Of a DNA stretch of 64,000 bases, positions 1 to 13,700 are shown piece by piece (the first letter of the stretch is position 1; each line of letters opens with the position of its first letter). Origin of the DNA: Vanilla planifolia (taxonomy: Eukaryota; Streptophyta; Magnoliopsida; Asparagales; Orchidaceae); NCBI GenBank assembly GCA_023846275.1, contig CM043875.1:1361569-1425568 (forward strand), written 5' to 3'. The notes below the pieces were generated by a model. The model made no database searches. It saw only the letters and a list, made by a program, of their open reading frames with translations, and was not told the DNA's origin. Both the position numbers and the translations under genes were made by a program.

Positions 1-1406
1 CACAGAAAGATTCAGCAGGTCACCGGATATTAGCTTACTTTGGTTTTAACGACGACATGGCCGGCGAGTTGGCTAAATCTGTTGGGTTTCTTCATCTCTT
101 TCTTACGACATTTACCTCACAACCTTCTCTGTAATGCTTTTGATGTGAAACTTCCTGCTTTCAGGCAAGTGACGATGCTGTCTTTAGCTACAGATAACAA
201 GCAAGTCAGGCGAGTCTCTGCTACCTGTTAATTTCCTTGAAGTGGAATTCCTATGCTCATGCTCAGAATACTTAGTTTTATTGTTTCTCTTTGGTTTGCT
301 CAACATTTAGTTATCTCCAGTTGGCTATTTAAAGGCTGTTTAGAGCATAGATTTCTGAAACTATTAACAATTCTTTGTACTTTTCATTAATCTTTGTTGA
401 GATGAAACGTTTGAAGAGACATGATGAATTCGTTTCTAAGTTAGCTAAATAGTTAGCTAGTAAAGAAATTGAAGAGCATGAGCTGATAAATGCATGAAGA
501 ATCTCCAACTATTAATTATTTATATGTAAGTTTTATTTAAAATTTATTGATATTTTTATTATTTATTTAATATTTTTTCGATAATATTTTTTTAATATCA
601 AGATCATTAATATTTAGATATTGTTTAAATTTAAGTAATATTTTGATAATATTTTTGAGTAATAAAATTATATATATATTTTATAATATTATTTAAAATT
701 AATATTAAATTAAATATTTAAGTATAATATTACATAATAGTGCATTAACAGAATACAAGTCGTACAAAAATGATTGTAACGATTTTTTATTTCTAATAAA
801 AAATAAGAAATATGCCAATTATTTATTAAATTTTATAATTATACCAAAATATTGACCTCTCATGAAAAATATATTAAATTATTTTAAGTTATGTTATTTA
901 TTTTAAGAAAATTTAAAACGGTTTACTCTTCTATATAATATTAAATTATACATAAGTGATTTACAAATAAATTCATATTTTTTTTGTTATTAAGAGGCAT
1001 GATTGATGAACTGTCAATAAAAGCCGCAATTAGTCTCGTTTTGGTGGCAATTTAAACAACTTCTAAGAAAAATAAATCTTAATTCAGTGAATTTTTTACA
1101 TTTATTTAAATTTTAGACCAGACATTATGCTCTTTTCCAAATAAAAAATCTTGATTAAATATCAAACTAAGTATTGTCTTATTTTGATTTTAGCATAGTA
1201 TTAGTTGTTAAAGAATATAAAAATGTCAAAAAAAACTAAATAAAAATATTAATTTAATGCAATAAACTTAAGATCACAGTACTACACAGATAAACCTTAT
1301 CGAGCAAAATTAGGCATTCAATTAAAGCAAAAAATAGGTCTTAATATGCGACGTAAATCATATAAATTTAATATTAGTTTTAATTTTGTCATGTAAATGT
1401 AATTTC

Positions 1407-1442
<36 letters not shown>

Positions 1443-1500
1443 TATTATTTATTTTTTACGTTTACAAAAAATGATGGATGGGTATTGGGAAGAATTTTTT
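1..1500. other. AT-rich upstream intergenic region
   Basis: No gene is recognised here. The first 240 bases are less AT-rich than the rest. They could include the tail of an upstream gene: a tttcag acceptor-like site ends at 164, followed by a short open stretch that stops near 197. This is too short to support. From about 480 to 1,400 the DNA is strongly AT-rich without coding character. A (TA)n tract occupies about 1408-1439. Confidence 0.5.
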
Positions 1501-1512
1501 CTGTACGGATAA

Positions 1513-1514
<2 letters not shown>

Positions 1515-1544
<30 letters not shown>
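1515..1544. repeat. 30-base poly(T) tract upstream of the BIG gene
   Basis: An uninterrupted run of T lies about 195 bases before the inferred start codon of the BIG gene, just before the GC content rises. Such tracts are common near plant promoters, but a promoter role here is inference only. Confidence 0.8.
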
Positions 1545-1545
<1 letters not shown>

Positions 1546-1600
1546 GAGAAAGTTATAAATCCGTCTTTGTTGTCCCGTTCTCACCTCGAAGACCCCGAAC

Positions 1601-1711
1601 ATGTTCTGTTGTCTATGCCGGCGTCGTCGCTGTCACCTCAGTTGCCGCGTATCTTCCTTTTCCGGCAATAGGCTCCGCCTAGAGAAAATGTTAAGTCACG
1701 GTCAGATCTGA
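1601..1711 (+). other. Possible upstream ORF in the BIG leader
   Basis: If the leader reaches back to about 1560, as its base composition suggests, it contains an ATG at 1601 opening a 36-codon frame that stops at TGA 1709-1711, 26 bases before the main ATG at 1738. The peptide is rich in Arg and Cys. A second overlapping ATG at 1615 opens an 18-codon frame ending at 1671. Such uORFs can reduce translation of the main frame. There is no transcript evidence for the leader, so the call is weak. Confidence 0.3.
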
Positions 1712-1737
1712 AACCATTGCTCCGTCTTCGGCCGGGA

Positions 1738-4700
1738 ATGGCTTCTTTGGAGGAAGCCGATTCCCGCCTGAGCCCGATCCTGGTCCCTGCGCTTGAGAAG
1801 ATCGTCAAGAACGCATCGTGGCGCAAAGGCCATTCCAAGCTCTCTAACCAGTGCAAATCCCTCATCGACCGCCTCTCTGTGCCGGCCTCAGGCTCTCTCT
1901 CTTCTGCTTCCTCCCATCCACCTGACTCTCCTACTTCCTCTTCCTCTCTCCCGGGTCCCCTTGCCGATCTGTCTCTTGCCGAATCTGAGGCCATTCTCAC
2001 TCCCTTGATCTCTGCTTGCTCCTCCTCCTTCCTCAAGATCGCTGAACCTGCCCTCGACTGCATTCAGAGACTCATCTCCCATGGTCTGCTCCATGGCGAG
2101 GCTGATCCTTCCTCGTCCCCGTCAGCCCGTCTCCTCTCTCAGCTAATCGAAGCCACCTGCAGCTGCCACTCCTTGGCAGACGACTCAGCTGAGCTCCTTG
2201 TCCTTAAGACCCTCCTCTCTGCAGTTACCTCTACGTCCCTGCGCATTCATGGTGATTCCCTCCTGCTGATCGTGCGTACCATCTATGACCTCTATCTCAG
2301 CTCGAAGAACCCTGTTAATCAAACCACCGCTAAGGCCTCTCTCATTCAGATTCTTTTGATTGTCTTCCGCCGTATGGAGGCTGATTCTTCTACTCTCCCA
2401 GTGCAACCCATTGTGGTCGCAGACCTCATTGACCCCACTGCGGACTGTCCCTCATGGGAAGATGGCAATGTCGCCCAGTTCGTTCAGGGGTTCATCACAA
2501 GGATCATTAGCGACCTAGACAGTGTACTCAACTCGGGATCCATGACCTTGTCATCTGGGAATCATAGAGCATTTGAGTCCACGGCGGTGGAGAACACAAA
2601 TCCAACTGATTTGCTTGACTCAACAGACAAGGATATGCTGGATGCCAAGTACTGGGAAATTAGCATGTACAAAACGGCTCTTGAGGGGAGGAAGGATGAA
2701 TTAGGAGGTGAAGGGATGTATGTGGAGAGGGATGATGATGTTGAGGTGCAAATAGGGAACAGGCTGAATAGAGATGCTTTTTTGGTTTTCCGGGCTCTTT
2801 GCAAGCTTACTATGAAGAATCCACCAAAGGAGGCGCTGGCTGATACCTCACAGATGAAGGGAAAGATTGTGGCGTTGGAGCTGCTGAAGATTTTACTGGA
2901 GAATGCAGGGGCTGTCTTTCGAACTAGTGACAGGTATGGGCCTTTTCGGGTTATTTTAGCATATGGTTAATATTGTTAATGAAGAGCTGTATCTTTATCA
3001 CTTATCAGCTATCAAGAGCGTCCTTTTTTTGGTCACACAATTCTTATAAAATTGGTAATTTTATGGGTTCATGTGAAAATATAGGAAGCACAAACCAAAC
3101 TTCATAACACTAGGAAGAATTTGCAAAAAGAGATGAAAAGAGAAGAAAATTGTGAATCCTTGATTTTTTTTCATTAAAAAGTTTTTAAAATAAAAATAAT
3201 ACTATGTTGATGACGTACCTTTAAATATCCACTATGAAAACTACTTTTAGTTCTCAATTTACGACAGATAGGCTCGCCAAGAATCAAAGTTCGGTCTTTT
3301 TACATAATGTATAGAGAAAAACTAATTTAATAAAACAAAGATCTCACACAAGTTGAGGAATGGGAGACCTTTGATTAACAAGGCTGAATAGCCTTAGCCT
3401 AAGCCATTAGAAATCCATTGCCTCATTGGGTAAGAAAGCATTTTCACTAGAGCTAATAGAAATATGTTGCAGCTATCACCATCTTACATGCATGGCATTG
3501 CCACTTATGTCTTTGGGTCCAAAGAATGACTACTTTCCATTGCATTCTCAATGGCTTTTTAACTTCAATGTTTATGAAATATTTCTTCAGATAAGATAAT
3601 ACTTTAATGGTAGTTGTGTTCTTAAGATAATATATATGCATCATTTAGCCTATCACATGTATATTTATAAGTCATAATTTTCAATGCACAATAACACAAT
3701 AGTAGGCTTGCCGTATTATACTCACTAGTGATGGAGGTAATATTCTTAAGGCATGTGCTAAATAAATAGGAAATATTTTAAATATTGTTTAATACTTGAA
3801 TGACAAGGATTATATAGTAATTTTTTTTGGATCAATACTTGTGAAGCCCGTCAGCCCGTCTCCTCAAATATGAGCAAGATATGGATGCATCCAAGCTCAC
3901 AAGATAAGAGCACAAAGATGCTAATTAACATGAGATGGATGGAATCTATATCCTACTTTGAATGCTCCTAATGAAGAGTATGATCTTCTATGTCTCTCTT
4001 GGATTGAAATTATGAAGAAGTTGTTTGAGAAGATAGTGATGAATTGAATGGACATCAAGAAGGTACTACATTTGCCAATTCCTAATAAAAAAAATTTGAA
4101 AAGTCAAACTGTACGAGGATATTACCTTAGGTTTGGCTAGGAGAACGAAGAGTTGAATGATGGTGCTTTAGAGCTTGAGGTTAAGTTAGAAAATTGAATG
4201 AGACTTGCTGAAATAGAAGACAAGTTAGAAAAAGCAGCAACCTCTGAACTTGTCTTGCAACAAAGGAAAGTTGAATTATTATGAGCAACCTCTGAACTTG
4301 TCTTGCAACAAAGGAAAGTTGAATTATTATGCAAGGGGACTACATTTAGGAGTCAACTAGAAATCATCAGTAGCCATAATGGTTCTTTTAAGTGCCTTGG
4401 AGGACAATGGCATAATGGTAGCGAGAGTTAAATAGGATGCAATAGATAGAATAGTGATAATGCTAAAGGAATCTGAGATGTTGGACTTGATGTCATTTTG
4501 GATTGGTGTAGAAAACTTGATGGGGATTCTTCTTAGAAGAAATGTTGTGCATTTGAATTGCTCGAGTGCATCTAGAGTTTAACTTCAGTTTTGTCAAACT
4601 AGTGTTATTAGTATGAATTATGGTTGAAATCTAATGGTGAAATGTTCCTCTTGGAAAAGGAACTTGTCAAACTCAGTAACTATTTAGGTGCCAATTTGAG

Positions 4701-7700
4701 CAACTTGGAATGATGTAGTTTCACATTAATGAATAGTTAGCAAGACTTGAATTTTTGTTTTATTTTTAATTTTACTCTTGTTATGTAGATAATTTATGTA
4801 GTATGATTAGCAAGCACAAATTCATGTTTAATTTTTATGTTAAGGCAACATTTGAGCCTCTACACTTAATTAGAATTGGTCAAAGAAAAAATGATTATCT
4901 TTTGTTTATATTTATTATTATTGTTTAGTGCACTGTTTTTTTTTTCTCACGATTAACTTCTTCGTGTAATGTGGTGTCCATGCAATAATGGGCATAGTGT
5001 TAATGGCATGGGTTTTTCTAATTTGTTGGAATAAGTCATTCTTTGCAAAGCAAAATGGCAACACACCTTATATTAATAGAAATGATGCCTTTTTAATCCA
5101 ATTTGGTTCGACATTCCTTCACCTTCTTCATCTTCACAAACCCATAAAGAAATCCTAGTTTTACCCTTTAAATCTTCTTGGTCCCCCTTATAGAAAAAGT
5201 GAAGAAAAGTAATTTAAACCAACTTGTTGAGGAATTCAAGTGTTTTATGAGGATTGTTGTTGTGTTATTAAGCAAGTGCTCAATGAAGAAAGCAATCTTC
5301 CCATTTTTGAATGACAATAGCTTGATCATATCTCTGTTAAAGGAAGATGAATGACCCAATTTTAAAAGCAAGAGTAGGCTATGTATCTTATCTTCTGTAG
5401 ATTTATCTTACCTTATCTCTGGTTATCTTAAGGAGATGTAGCCTTTTTCTATGTTGTATCTGTATAACTTTCCCTAGTTCTATTGTCGTGATTATTTTCT
5501 TGAGAATGATATAAAATTAATGGAGTATAATAGATCTTAAGATCTTAGGATTGTTTCATAGACTTTTAAAGTTTAAATATGCTGTATTGTACATAGGAAT
5601 GGGGAGTTTAAGGGAAGCTAGGAACGAACTTGTTTTTATTGTTAAATTAGAGTTTTACAAGGATTAGAGGAAAAATATTTTGTTGTTTCTTTATAAGACA
5701 TAATGACTAAGGAGGTTTTCAAAGTTTCATCCTAAGGAGCAATATGTGAAGCATACCCAAAAATTGATAACATAGCTTTGAATTTGAAAGAAGCAATGAG
5801 TGCTAGTAAGCAACTTTGGCCATGCCATGGAGCAATCAAATTGATGTTGAAAAAAATTGTTGAATGAAGAAAAGAGGTTATGCGCATTGACTTATTATCA
5901 TTTATTGAAAGCAATGAAACTTATCTAAGAAGTGAACAGAGTAGTGGAGGTTGGAGACATCTAAGAAACCTTATGCTACAAATAATTTGCTACATAGACC
6001 TTTGAACGAATTAGAGGCTTGAAATATAAGGACCTTACATTAAGGATGTTGCATGATATGATAATTCGGGTGAACCATTCTCTTTCACGAGGATGAGTGG
6101 TAGCAAATGAGTATTGGTGGTTTCATAAGAGTGGCTGATAGAGAGCAATTTAGCTCCTAAATCAAAAACATTATTCAACAAGTTGTCAAGTTCTTCCATT
6201 ATAGTTATTAGTGGAATGTACAAAAGAACAAGATATGAGGTATCAAGTGGTGATTCCCCATATTGCAAAGGTGTTTTTTTGTAGTGGAGATCATGTAATG
6301 AATTCTATTGGGATTGATGAATTACTTGGGAAAATTAAAGTTGATGTGAAAGCTTGATTCAAAGAACTTGAGCAATTGTTCACATGTATAGGGCAATTAT
6401 GGACACCATCCATAGCACATTCTGTTTTGTAGAATCATGTTAGAGTAGTATTGATTAATGGGAGAATCATTGCACTTGAGCATGAGTTTGAAACCAATCA
6501 ATAGATATTTGTGCTGTATTAAATTTGGAATGAGCAATTTAAGAGGAAGATAAAGGTCGAATTGCAAAGAAATAATATGAAGGAATTATTTGAGAAGTTA
6601 TGAAGAAATTGGAGAAGGCCAAATTGGAGGCAAAGGGTATTGAGCAACTAAAGGATTTGGAATATATCAAAGGAGAAGTTTATCATGAAACAAGCAAAAA
6701 GTACTCTAGTTGTCATGAGTTGTAGATTTGAGAAGACTAAGCTTTAGGAAGAGCATAAAAGACAATCAAATTCTTGCATGGCAAGGAAGGCTAGATTTAT
6801 GGTTGATAAAATAAGGGCTTTCAAATGTTTTGATAGTTAATCATCATGCTACAATTGAAAAATTCAAATAAGTAAGCAACAAGTTAGAAAATGAGACATT
6901 GGGCAAGTTTGTGATTGAATTCACTGAAGAAGGAATTTTATGGTTGACTTCATAGCTCTTGGATCAATTAAAGAAATTAAGTGAATATATAAACGTATAA
7001 TTTGGCCATAAAATTTTTGGATGATGTAATGTGATTAAGAGGCACTTTATCCTCATAGAAGATTTCTGATTCTTACTTAGCAACAACCTTGCCTTCCTCT
7101 ACTTTCATCGTTGACTCCAAATTTCTAATTCAATGGCAGAAAATTGAAAAAATATAGCTGAAAGGAGTTAAATGTGAGAAAGCTAAAAGTAGCACAAGAT
7201 TTTTCTAACCTATGTTTTTGAGTCCAGTTAGTTTGATTCGATATCCCAAACTAAGAACCAAATCAAATCTGTCTATTTAGTTAAATTCTTGGTCAGTTCT
7301 CAATTCTTTGAGGAATTTTGGCCCACTTAATTCAATTTGTGACCAAAGATTCTAATATATATTTTTGACTTAGGCTTTGGATCTTCTCTCTAGACCTTCT
7401 ATGACTTCTGCTCTATCTTGAAGTTTTCATTTTGTACTGTTAAAGCATCTCACGTGATAATCCTTGACTTATTGGTTTCTTCACTTGGTGAACTTATGTG
7501 CTTATTACAATGTTATTGTAGATGTACATAAAAAACTTATTGGTTCTTATGATTGATAGATTTGGATACTGTTTTATGCCATTTAGAAATAAATCAGACT
7601 GATGCTCAAATGGAATATGCAGATTAATTATTTATGGCACTACAATGCCTTGTGGAAATGACAAATTTTGCTTCCTTAATATCTGTGAAAACATGCACTT

Positions 7701-10700
7701 GTTGTCATTTTGCCTTGGATATAATGCTGCTGTGAGAGAATTTTTTGTTTACAATGTCTCCCATCATATTGCATTTGTTATCTGAACTTCGAATTTTTCA
7801 ATTTTTTTTACTAGTTTGCTTGCTAGTCTTAGATGGATCTTCGTGGTTGCTATGCCATTATACTTAGTAATGTGCTAAAGATTAAAGACATGTTTGCTGC
7901 TTGTTCAAGCTTTCATTGATCATATATTTTTGTAAAGCATTTAATAACCTGATAATTCTGTTCACTATCTCACAGGTTCTTAGGAGCGATTAAGCAGTAT
8001 CTGTGCTTATCCTTGTTAAAGAATTGTGCCTTGCCTCTAATGACTGTTTTTCAATTGTCCTGTTCCATTTTCATGAGCCTAGTTTCACGATTTAGACCTG
8101 GTCTAAAGGCTGAGATTGGAGTCTTCTTTCCCATGATTGTCCTTCGAGTGTTGGAAAATGTTGCTCAACCTAATTTTCGGCAGAAGATGATCGTGCTCCG
8201 TTTCCTGGAAAAGCTCTCCTTTGACTCTCAGATTTTAGTAGATATTTTTGTCAACTATGATTGTGATATTCATTCACCTAACATTTTTGAGAGGTAATGA
8301 TCCTATGTTCCTTTACTCAATGCTGTTACTCAGTTATGTATTCATATGGTTCTACTATTCTCCAGAAACTGTAAAAGATAAACAAGTATTATGCTGGAAT
8401 AGTATTATGCTGTAATGATCCTATGTACCTTTACTCAACACTGTTACTCAGTTATGTGTTCATATGCTTCTACCATTCTCCAGAAACTGTAAAAGATAAA
8501 CAAGTATTATGCTGGAATAGTGTTCATCGTACTTGTGTGAGGCATAGACATGATGAAGTTAAGCAAAGGTGTTTTTCTGTGGCACAGAATTGATGAATAT
8601 ATATTTTCTGTTTGCTTTACTAATGCACGGTTAGAATTCAAACAACAGTTGCGGTTGACATACAAATGCATGTCTCTACTAGGAGGTTTGAAAATGCCTT
8701 TCTTTCTCTAGTTTTGTAGATTTTTACTGCCAACCAAATAAGTCAGTTTTACTTTCATAATGCATACAGTAACAAGCATGGTTTTCTAGAATAATAAATT
8801 GAGTATAGTGTAATTATTTTACAAGCCTTGGTGGCAATTTATGCACTCTTGTATCTTATTGACACAACTTCAAATTTTTTAAATTGTATCCTGTAAAGTA
8901 CCTTTATTTCCGTGCTCATAAATTTGAATTTTTGTTAACGAAATGAGATAAATGGCGTTCCTTTGGATTACCCAGATATCCTTTATCCTAATATTAATGG
9001 GTAAAATATTTGACCATATTGGAATGTTCTATGGCTTCATATAAACTTGCTTGATAGTTATGTACTCTATTCCCAACAGCGCATCATAAAAGATGCTGGG
9101 TTGAGATTTTGTTTCTTTTTTTTTTTTTTTTATCTAATTTTCTATATAGGAGTATTAGCTTGCTTAAACATGCTGTTTGCCATGTAGATTGGTCAATGGC
9201 TTGTTTAAAACTGCTCAAGGTGCTCTTCCTGGTGCCGCCATGACCTTAGTACCATCGCAAGATGCCATATTGAAACTTGAAGCAATGAGATGCTTAGTAG
9301 CCATTTTGAGGTCAATGGGAGAATGGATGAACAAACAGATGAGAGTTCCAGATGCACACTCTTCTAAATTAATAGAAACAATTTCAAGCAGTGCTGAAAG
9401 TGTGGGTGATCTCTTCATGGTTAATGGCAATGTGGAGGACTCTTCAGTAAAATTGGATTCAGAAACAGTAGATATTGGTGTCCCAGAAGCTGCATCATTG
9501 GAACAGCGGCAAGCTTACAAATTGAATCTTCAGGTTGGCTTAAATTTTCTTTTGTGCATAACTTAATGGAGTGTACCGATCTACTCAAATTTTATTTAAT
9601 GACAGGAAGGCATATCTCTGTTTAATAGGAAGCCCGAGAAAGGCATTCAATTTCTTATCAATGCGAAGATGATTGGTGAATCACCCCAAGAAATTGCTTC
9701 ATTTCTTAAAAATACTGTTGATTTGAACAAAGCCAGGATTGGCGATTATCTGGGGGAGAGGAATGAATTGCCCGTAAATGTCATGCATGCTTATGTGGAT
9801 TCCTTTGATTTTCAAGGCATGGAGATTGATGAAGCTATGAGGGCCTTTTTTCAAGGTTTTAGATTACCAGGGGTGGCGCTAAAGATTGATTGCATCTTGG
9901 AGAAGTTTGCTGAGCGTTATTGCAAATGCAACCCTAAAACTTTTTCTAGTGCAGACACAGCATATGTTCTTTCATATTCTATTGTTATGCTGAACACAGA
10001 CGCTCATAACCCAATGGTAAAAAACAAGGTGTGTAGATGCTAATATTATTTGCATGTGTTATAGGTATTCCTGTGGCTGACAAATTTTATGTTTGTGCTT
10101 TTGATGTCAGATGTCTGCGGATGATTTCATAAGAAATAATCATGGCATTGATAATGAAAAGGATCTTCCAGAAGATTATTTAAGATCCTTGTACGAAAGA
10201 ATATCAAATAATGAAATAAAGATGAGAGAAAATGAATTGGCTCCTCAGTTATCTCCATCAGTACACCACAACAAGCAATTAAGCTTAGATAGCATATTGA
10301 ATATTGTTATCCATAAGTGGGTTGATAGAACTTCATATGCTAGTGAGGATCCTATCAAGCGCATGCAAGAACAACTTAACGAAAGGGCTCGTCCATCAGA
10401 GTAAGACAATCTTTTGCTATTTTTCACTTTTTTTAATACATGGCTGCTGCACCTGGTGCTAACCTTGTGCTACAATTTGACTTCTATTTTGTCAATGTTG
10501 TGCTGACTCATCAATAAAACCATACTGTTGAAAATGTTGATAAGCTAGCTGCTTTTGTTAACATTTTGACTTGCTTGATAATATGCAAAAATTTTGGTTT
10601 AGTGGGCGTTATTGCAATGCTCTTTACATTAGAACGATTCCCCCAAAATAAATGTTGTACACTTGGTTGTTTGTATTCCATGATTTCTTGTTCCCTGGGG

Positions 10701-13700
10701 ATGCACTTTCAAAACTTATCATGTCTTATTCAACTACTTAATTGGTTATATTACAACAAGAATGGTGCCCTTCTTGAAATTTCAGGTGTGTATATTGTGT
10801 TGCAACAGATGTTGCAATTTTGAGATACATGACTGAGGTATGCTGGGCACCTATGCTGGCTGCCTTTAGTGTTGCTCTTGACCAGAGCGATGATCTAGAA
10901 GTGATATCTGCATGTCTTGAAGGATTTCGTTATGCTATACATGTTACTGCTGCCATGTCTATGAAAACACAAAGAGATGCTTTTGTTACTTCACTGGCAA
11001 AGTTTACTTTCCTCCACTCTGCTGCAGATATCAAGCAGAGAAACATTGATGCCATAAAGGTTTGCTCTTGCAAGTTTAATAATGGTTTAAATCCCAATTT
11101 GTACTATTGAGAAGTAAAAAGGTTTCTTTTTTTTATGTAATATTTCCTGCTATACTCGATAGAAACGTGACTGTTTTTGTGTTCATGATCACGGGGCAAC
11201 ATATTCAGATGTTTGTTTAAGATGCTGTGTGCGTGTGCATGTGCATGTGTCTGTGTTCATGCACCTACATGCTTCTCTCTTTTGGAGCACTGTGCATTCT
11301 GGAAATGTTTTGCAGAAAGATAATGTAATTGTTCACACTACTTTTGTGAGAGATGCTGACATTTAATTTACACTTAATATTAGTAGTATCAGAATTGCTT
11401 CAACATTTTTATGTTGTACATAACTATGATAAAAGTAGAAAATTTGTTCATCAAATATAACTGATACTATCAAAGTTATGGCTTCTATAATCAAATTTTG
11501 TACCATTTGGCAATTTACTTTTGTGCAATCTGGCAATGTCATTTACATTTTGAAAAAGTTGTAAATAAAGGTTTTATATTTGAACCATTAATAACAGAAA
11601 CATTTTCATTAACCATCAATGCTATTATTGGTTGTACTTTTTTTTCACTCAGTTATTATGAGAGATTTTTGAATTACCTAAATGAATGGACCAACTGACA
11701 GTGAAATTGCTTATATATATCAAAAAACAAAATCAATGATAATATGTGCTAATTAGAATTGTCAACTTATATGCTGATCATATTCATCATCATTGCTGCC
11801 GGGTATGGAAGTGGTCAATTCTTTTTGTAGTAAACAAGCGGTCAAAAAATTTTTTACTTACATAATGGGTGGGAGTTAGTAACTGGCTAGTTGAAGAGGT
11901 TGATACCAACCTCATGATTCCAAATATCAGCAATGAAAACATTGGATTTTTCTGCAAGCAGACTGAGCAATGAGCTATGTTTTGTGATTGTCTAATTTGG
12001 CACTATATTTATGGTGAGGTAGACTTTGGTGTTTATTTCATAGATCCAAAGAAAACCTATTGGCATTTGGTTCCATGAGATGAAAGGAACTGGTATCTTG
12101 CAATTACAAAGATGGGAGGATCAGAAAATAGAAATCCTTGTTTGGTTTAAATTCTTGTCTATGTCTTGTACTACTATGGAAACATGTTTATCAATATGGT
12201 TAGGTCATGGTATGATCTGGTGCCAAATCAAATGCATGGTAAGTGGTATGAAATAAAAGGAAAAGAAAAACTAAGTTTTAAAGCATAAATCAGATTTGGA
12301 ATGGTTTTGTTGGGGAAAACAAGTTTGTATGAAACGAAAGCAAAGGAAAAAAAAAGTGGTTAAGTTGTAAAATCAGATTTGGAATGGTCTCTATGGAGGA
12401 AAGCAATTTTGTTTTTTCATTGTCAATAAGTTGATCATGAATGTTTATTTGATTAATTTGTATAGATGCAAAATATTTAAAATAAGTGACTCTTTTTGTG
12501 CCTGTGCTTGACTTCCTCAAACCAGGTTTGTTGATCACTTTAGAGCTATTTTAGTTTCCTTGTGATGCATTCATTTCTAATCTTTTTCTTAGGCATATAA
12601 GCAGTCATCTTCAGCGGTTCTTTCCTAATCTTTTCCGACATCAGCTTTACGTTTTTTAGCACTTCCACATCAAATGACCTACTTGTTTATTATGTTTTTT
12701 TAACATTTCCACATCGAATGACCTACTTGTTTATTATGATATGCTTGTGAATCTAGACGTCTATTCTAAAACCTTAGGGTACTAATTGAGAATTTGCATA
12801 AAACCGCAGGAACTATATCCATTTTGCTTTTAAAATTGTATTGAAAAGAGTTAAAATTTGAAAGGTTTCCAAAGGTCGAACTTCTAATTTTAGGTGCTAG
12901 TTGTTAAGCATTTTTATTTTCCTTTGTAAGAAAATGACTTTTTTATGTGGAAATACCATAAAACTATGATATTATATATGTAATGCTTGTATGGATTCAA
13001 AATTGGGGCACTAAGTGCAATGGGCACTTTGTTCATTCTCATGAGAGTATGTGTAGTTTTTTCTCAGACAAGAGTATAGAACAATCATGTAATATTATCA
13101 AATGAATCCTTGACATTAATGTCTTTGTTTATGTTTCAATATTAAGATGATACCTTAGGATATTGAAATTTTGTAGGTGGGGGCATTAGAGGCTTGATTT
13201 GGTGAATTTGCCCTCATTTCTTATCCCTTAAAGCTAGGTGTATCAATTAAGGAAAAGGGATATTTTGTATACCTTAATTGTTCCCCCTCCTTAGATCATA
13301 CTACTAATAATGCTCCACTAATACTCCCACATCCGCAATATTAAAATTACCCTATGCTTTATTGCATTGCATAAAGAAAGATGAAGCCAAGAATTTTATA
13401 TGTGCAACAACAAAAAGTATAATGCTCACAAGACTAAGTTACTTTTGAGATGATTGATGACCTACCGGATAAAATGGCACATGGTGTTGTATTATTTGAA
13501 ATAAAATCATCACTGTTCCTAGAATAACAGAACCATCTCTGTTCTGAGAAAGATTAACAAATTGCACAGCAAGTGCATTGCCCTGTCTGTGAATGACTTG
13601 TTGGGTACTGTGTTTATCTTATGTGCTGTAGGCATAGATGTGCTTGCATTATCAAGAATCTTATGTCATACTTCACTTCGAAAAAATTCTTTAACCATTG

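Noticed and set aside
1386..1682. A 98-codon + strand frame before the BIG gene
   Set aside because: It runs through a TA repeat and poly(T) tract and has no protein similarity.
1638..2094. Minus-strand open frames over BIG exon 1
   Set aside because: They are shadows of the GC-rich first exon, without any family motif.
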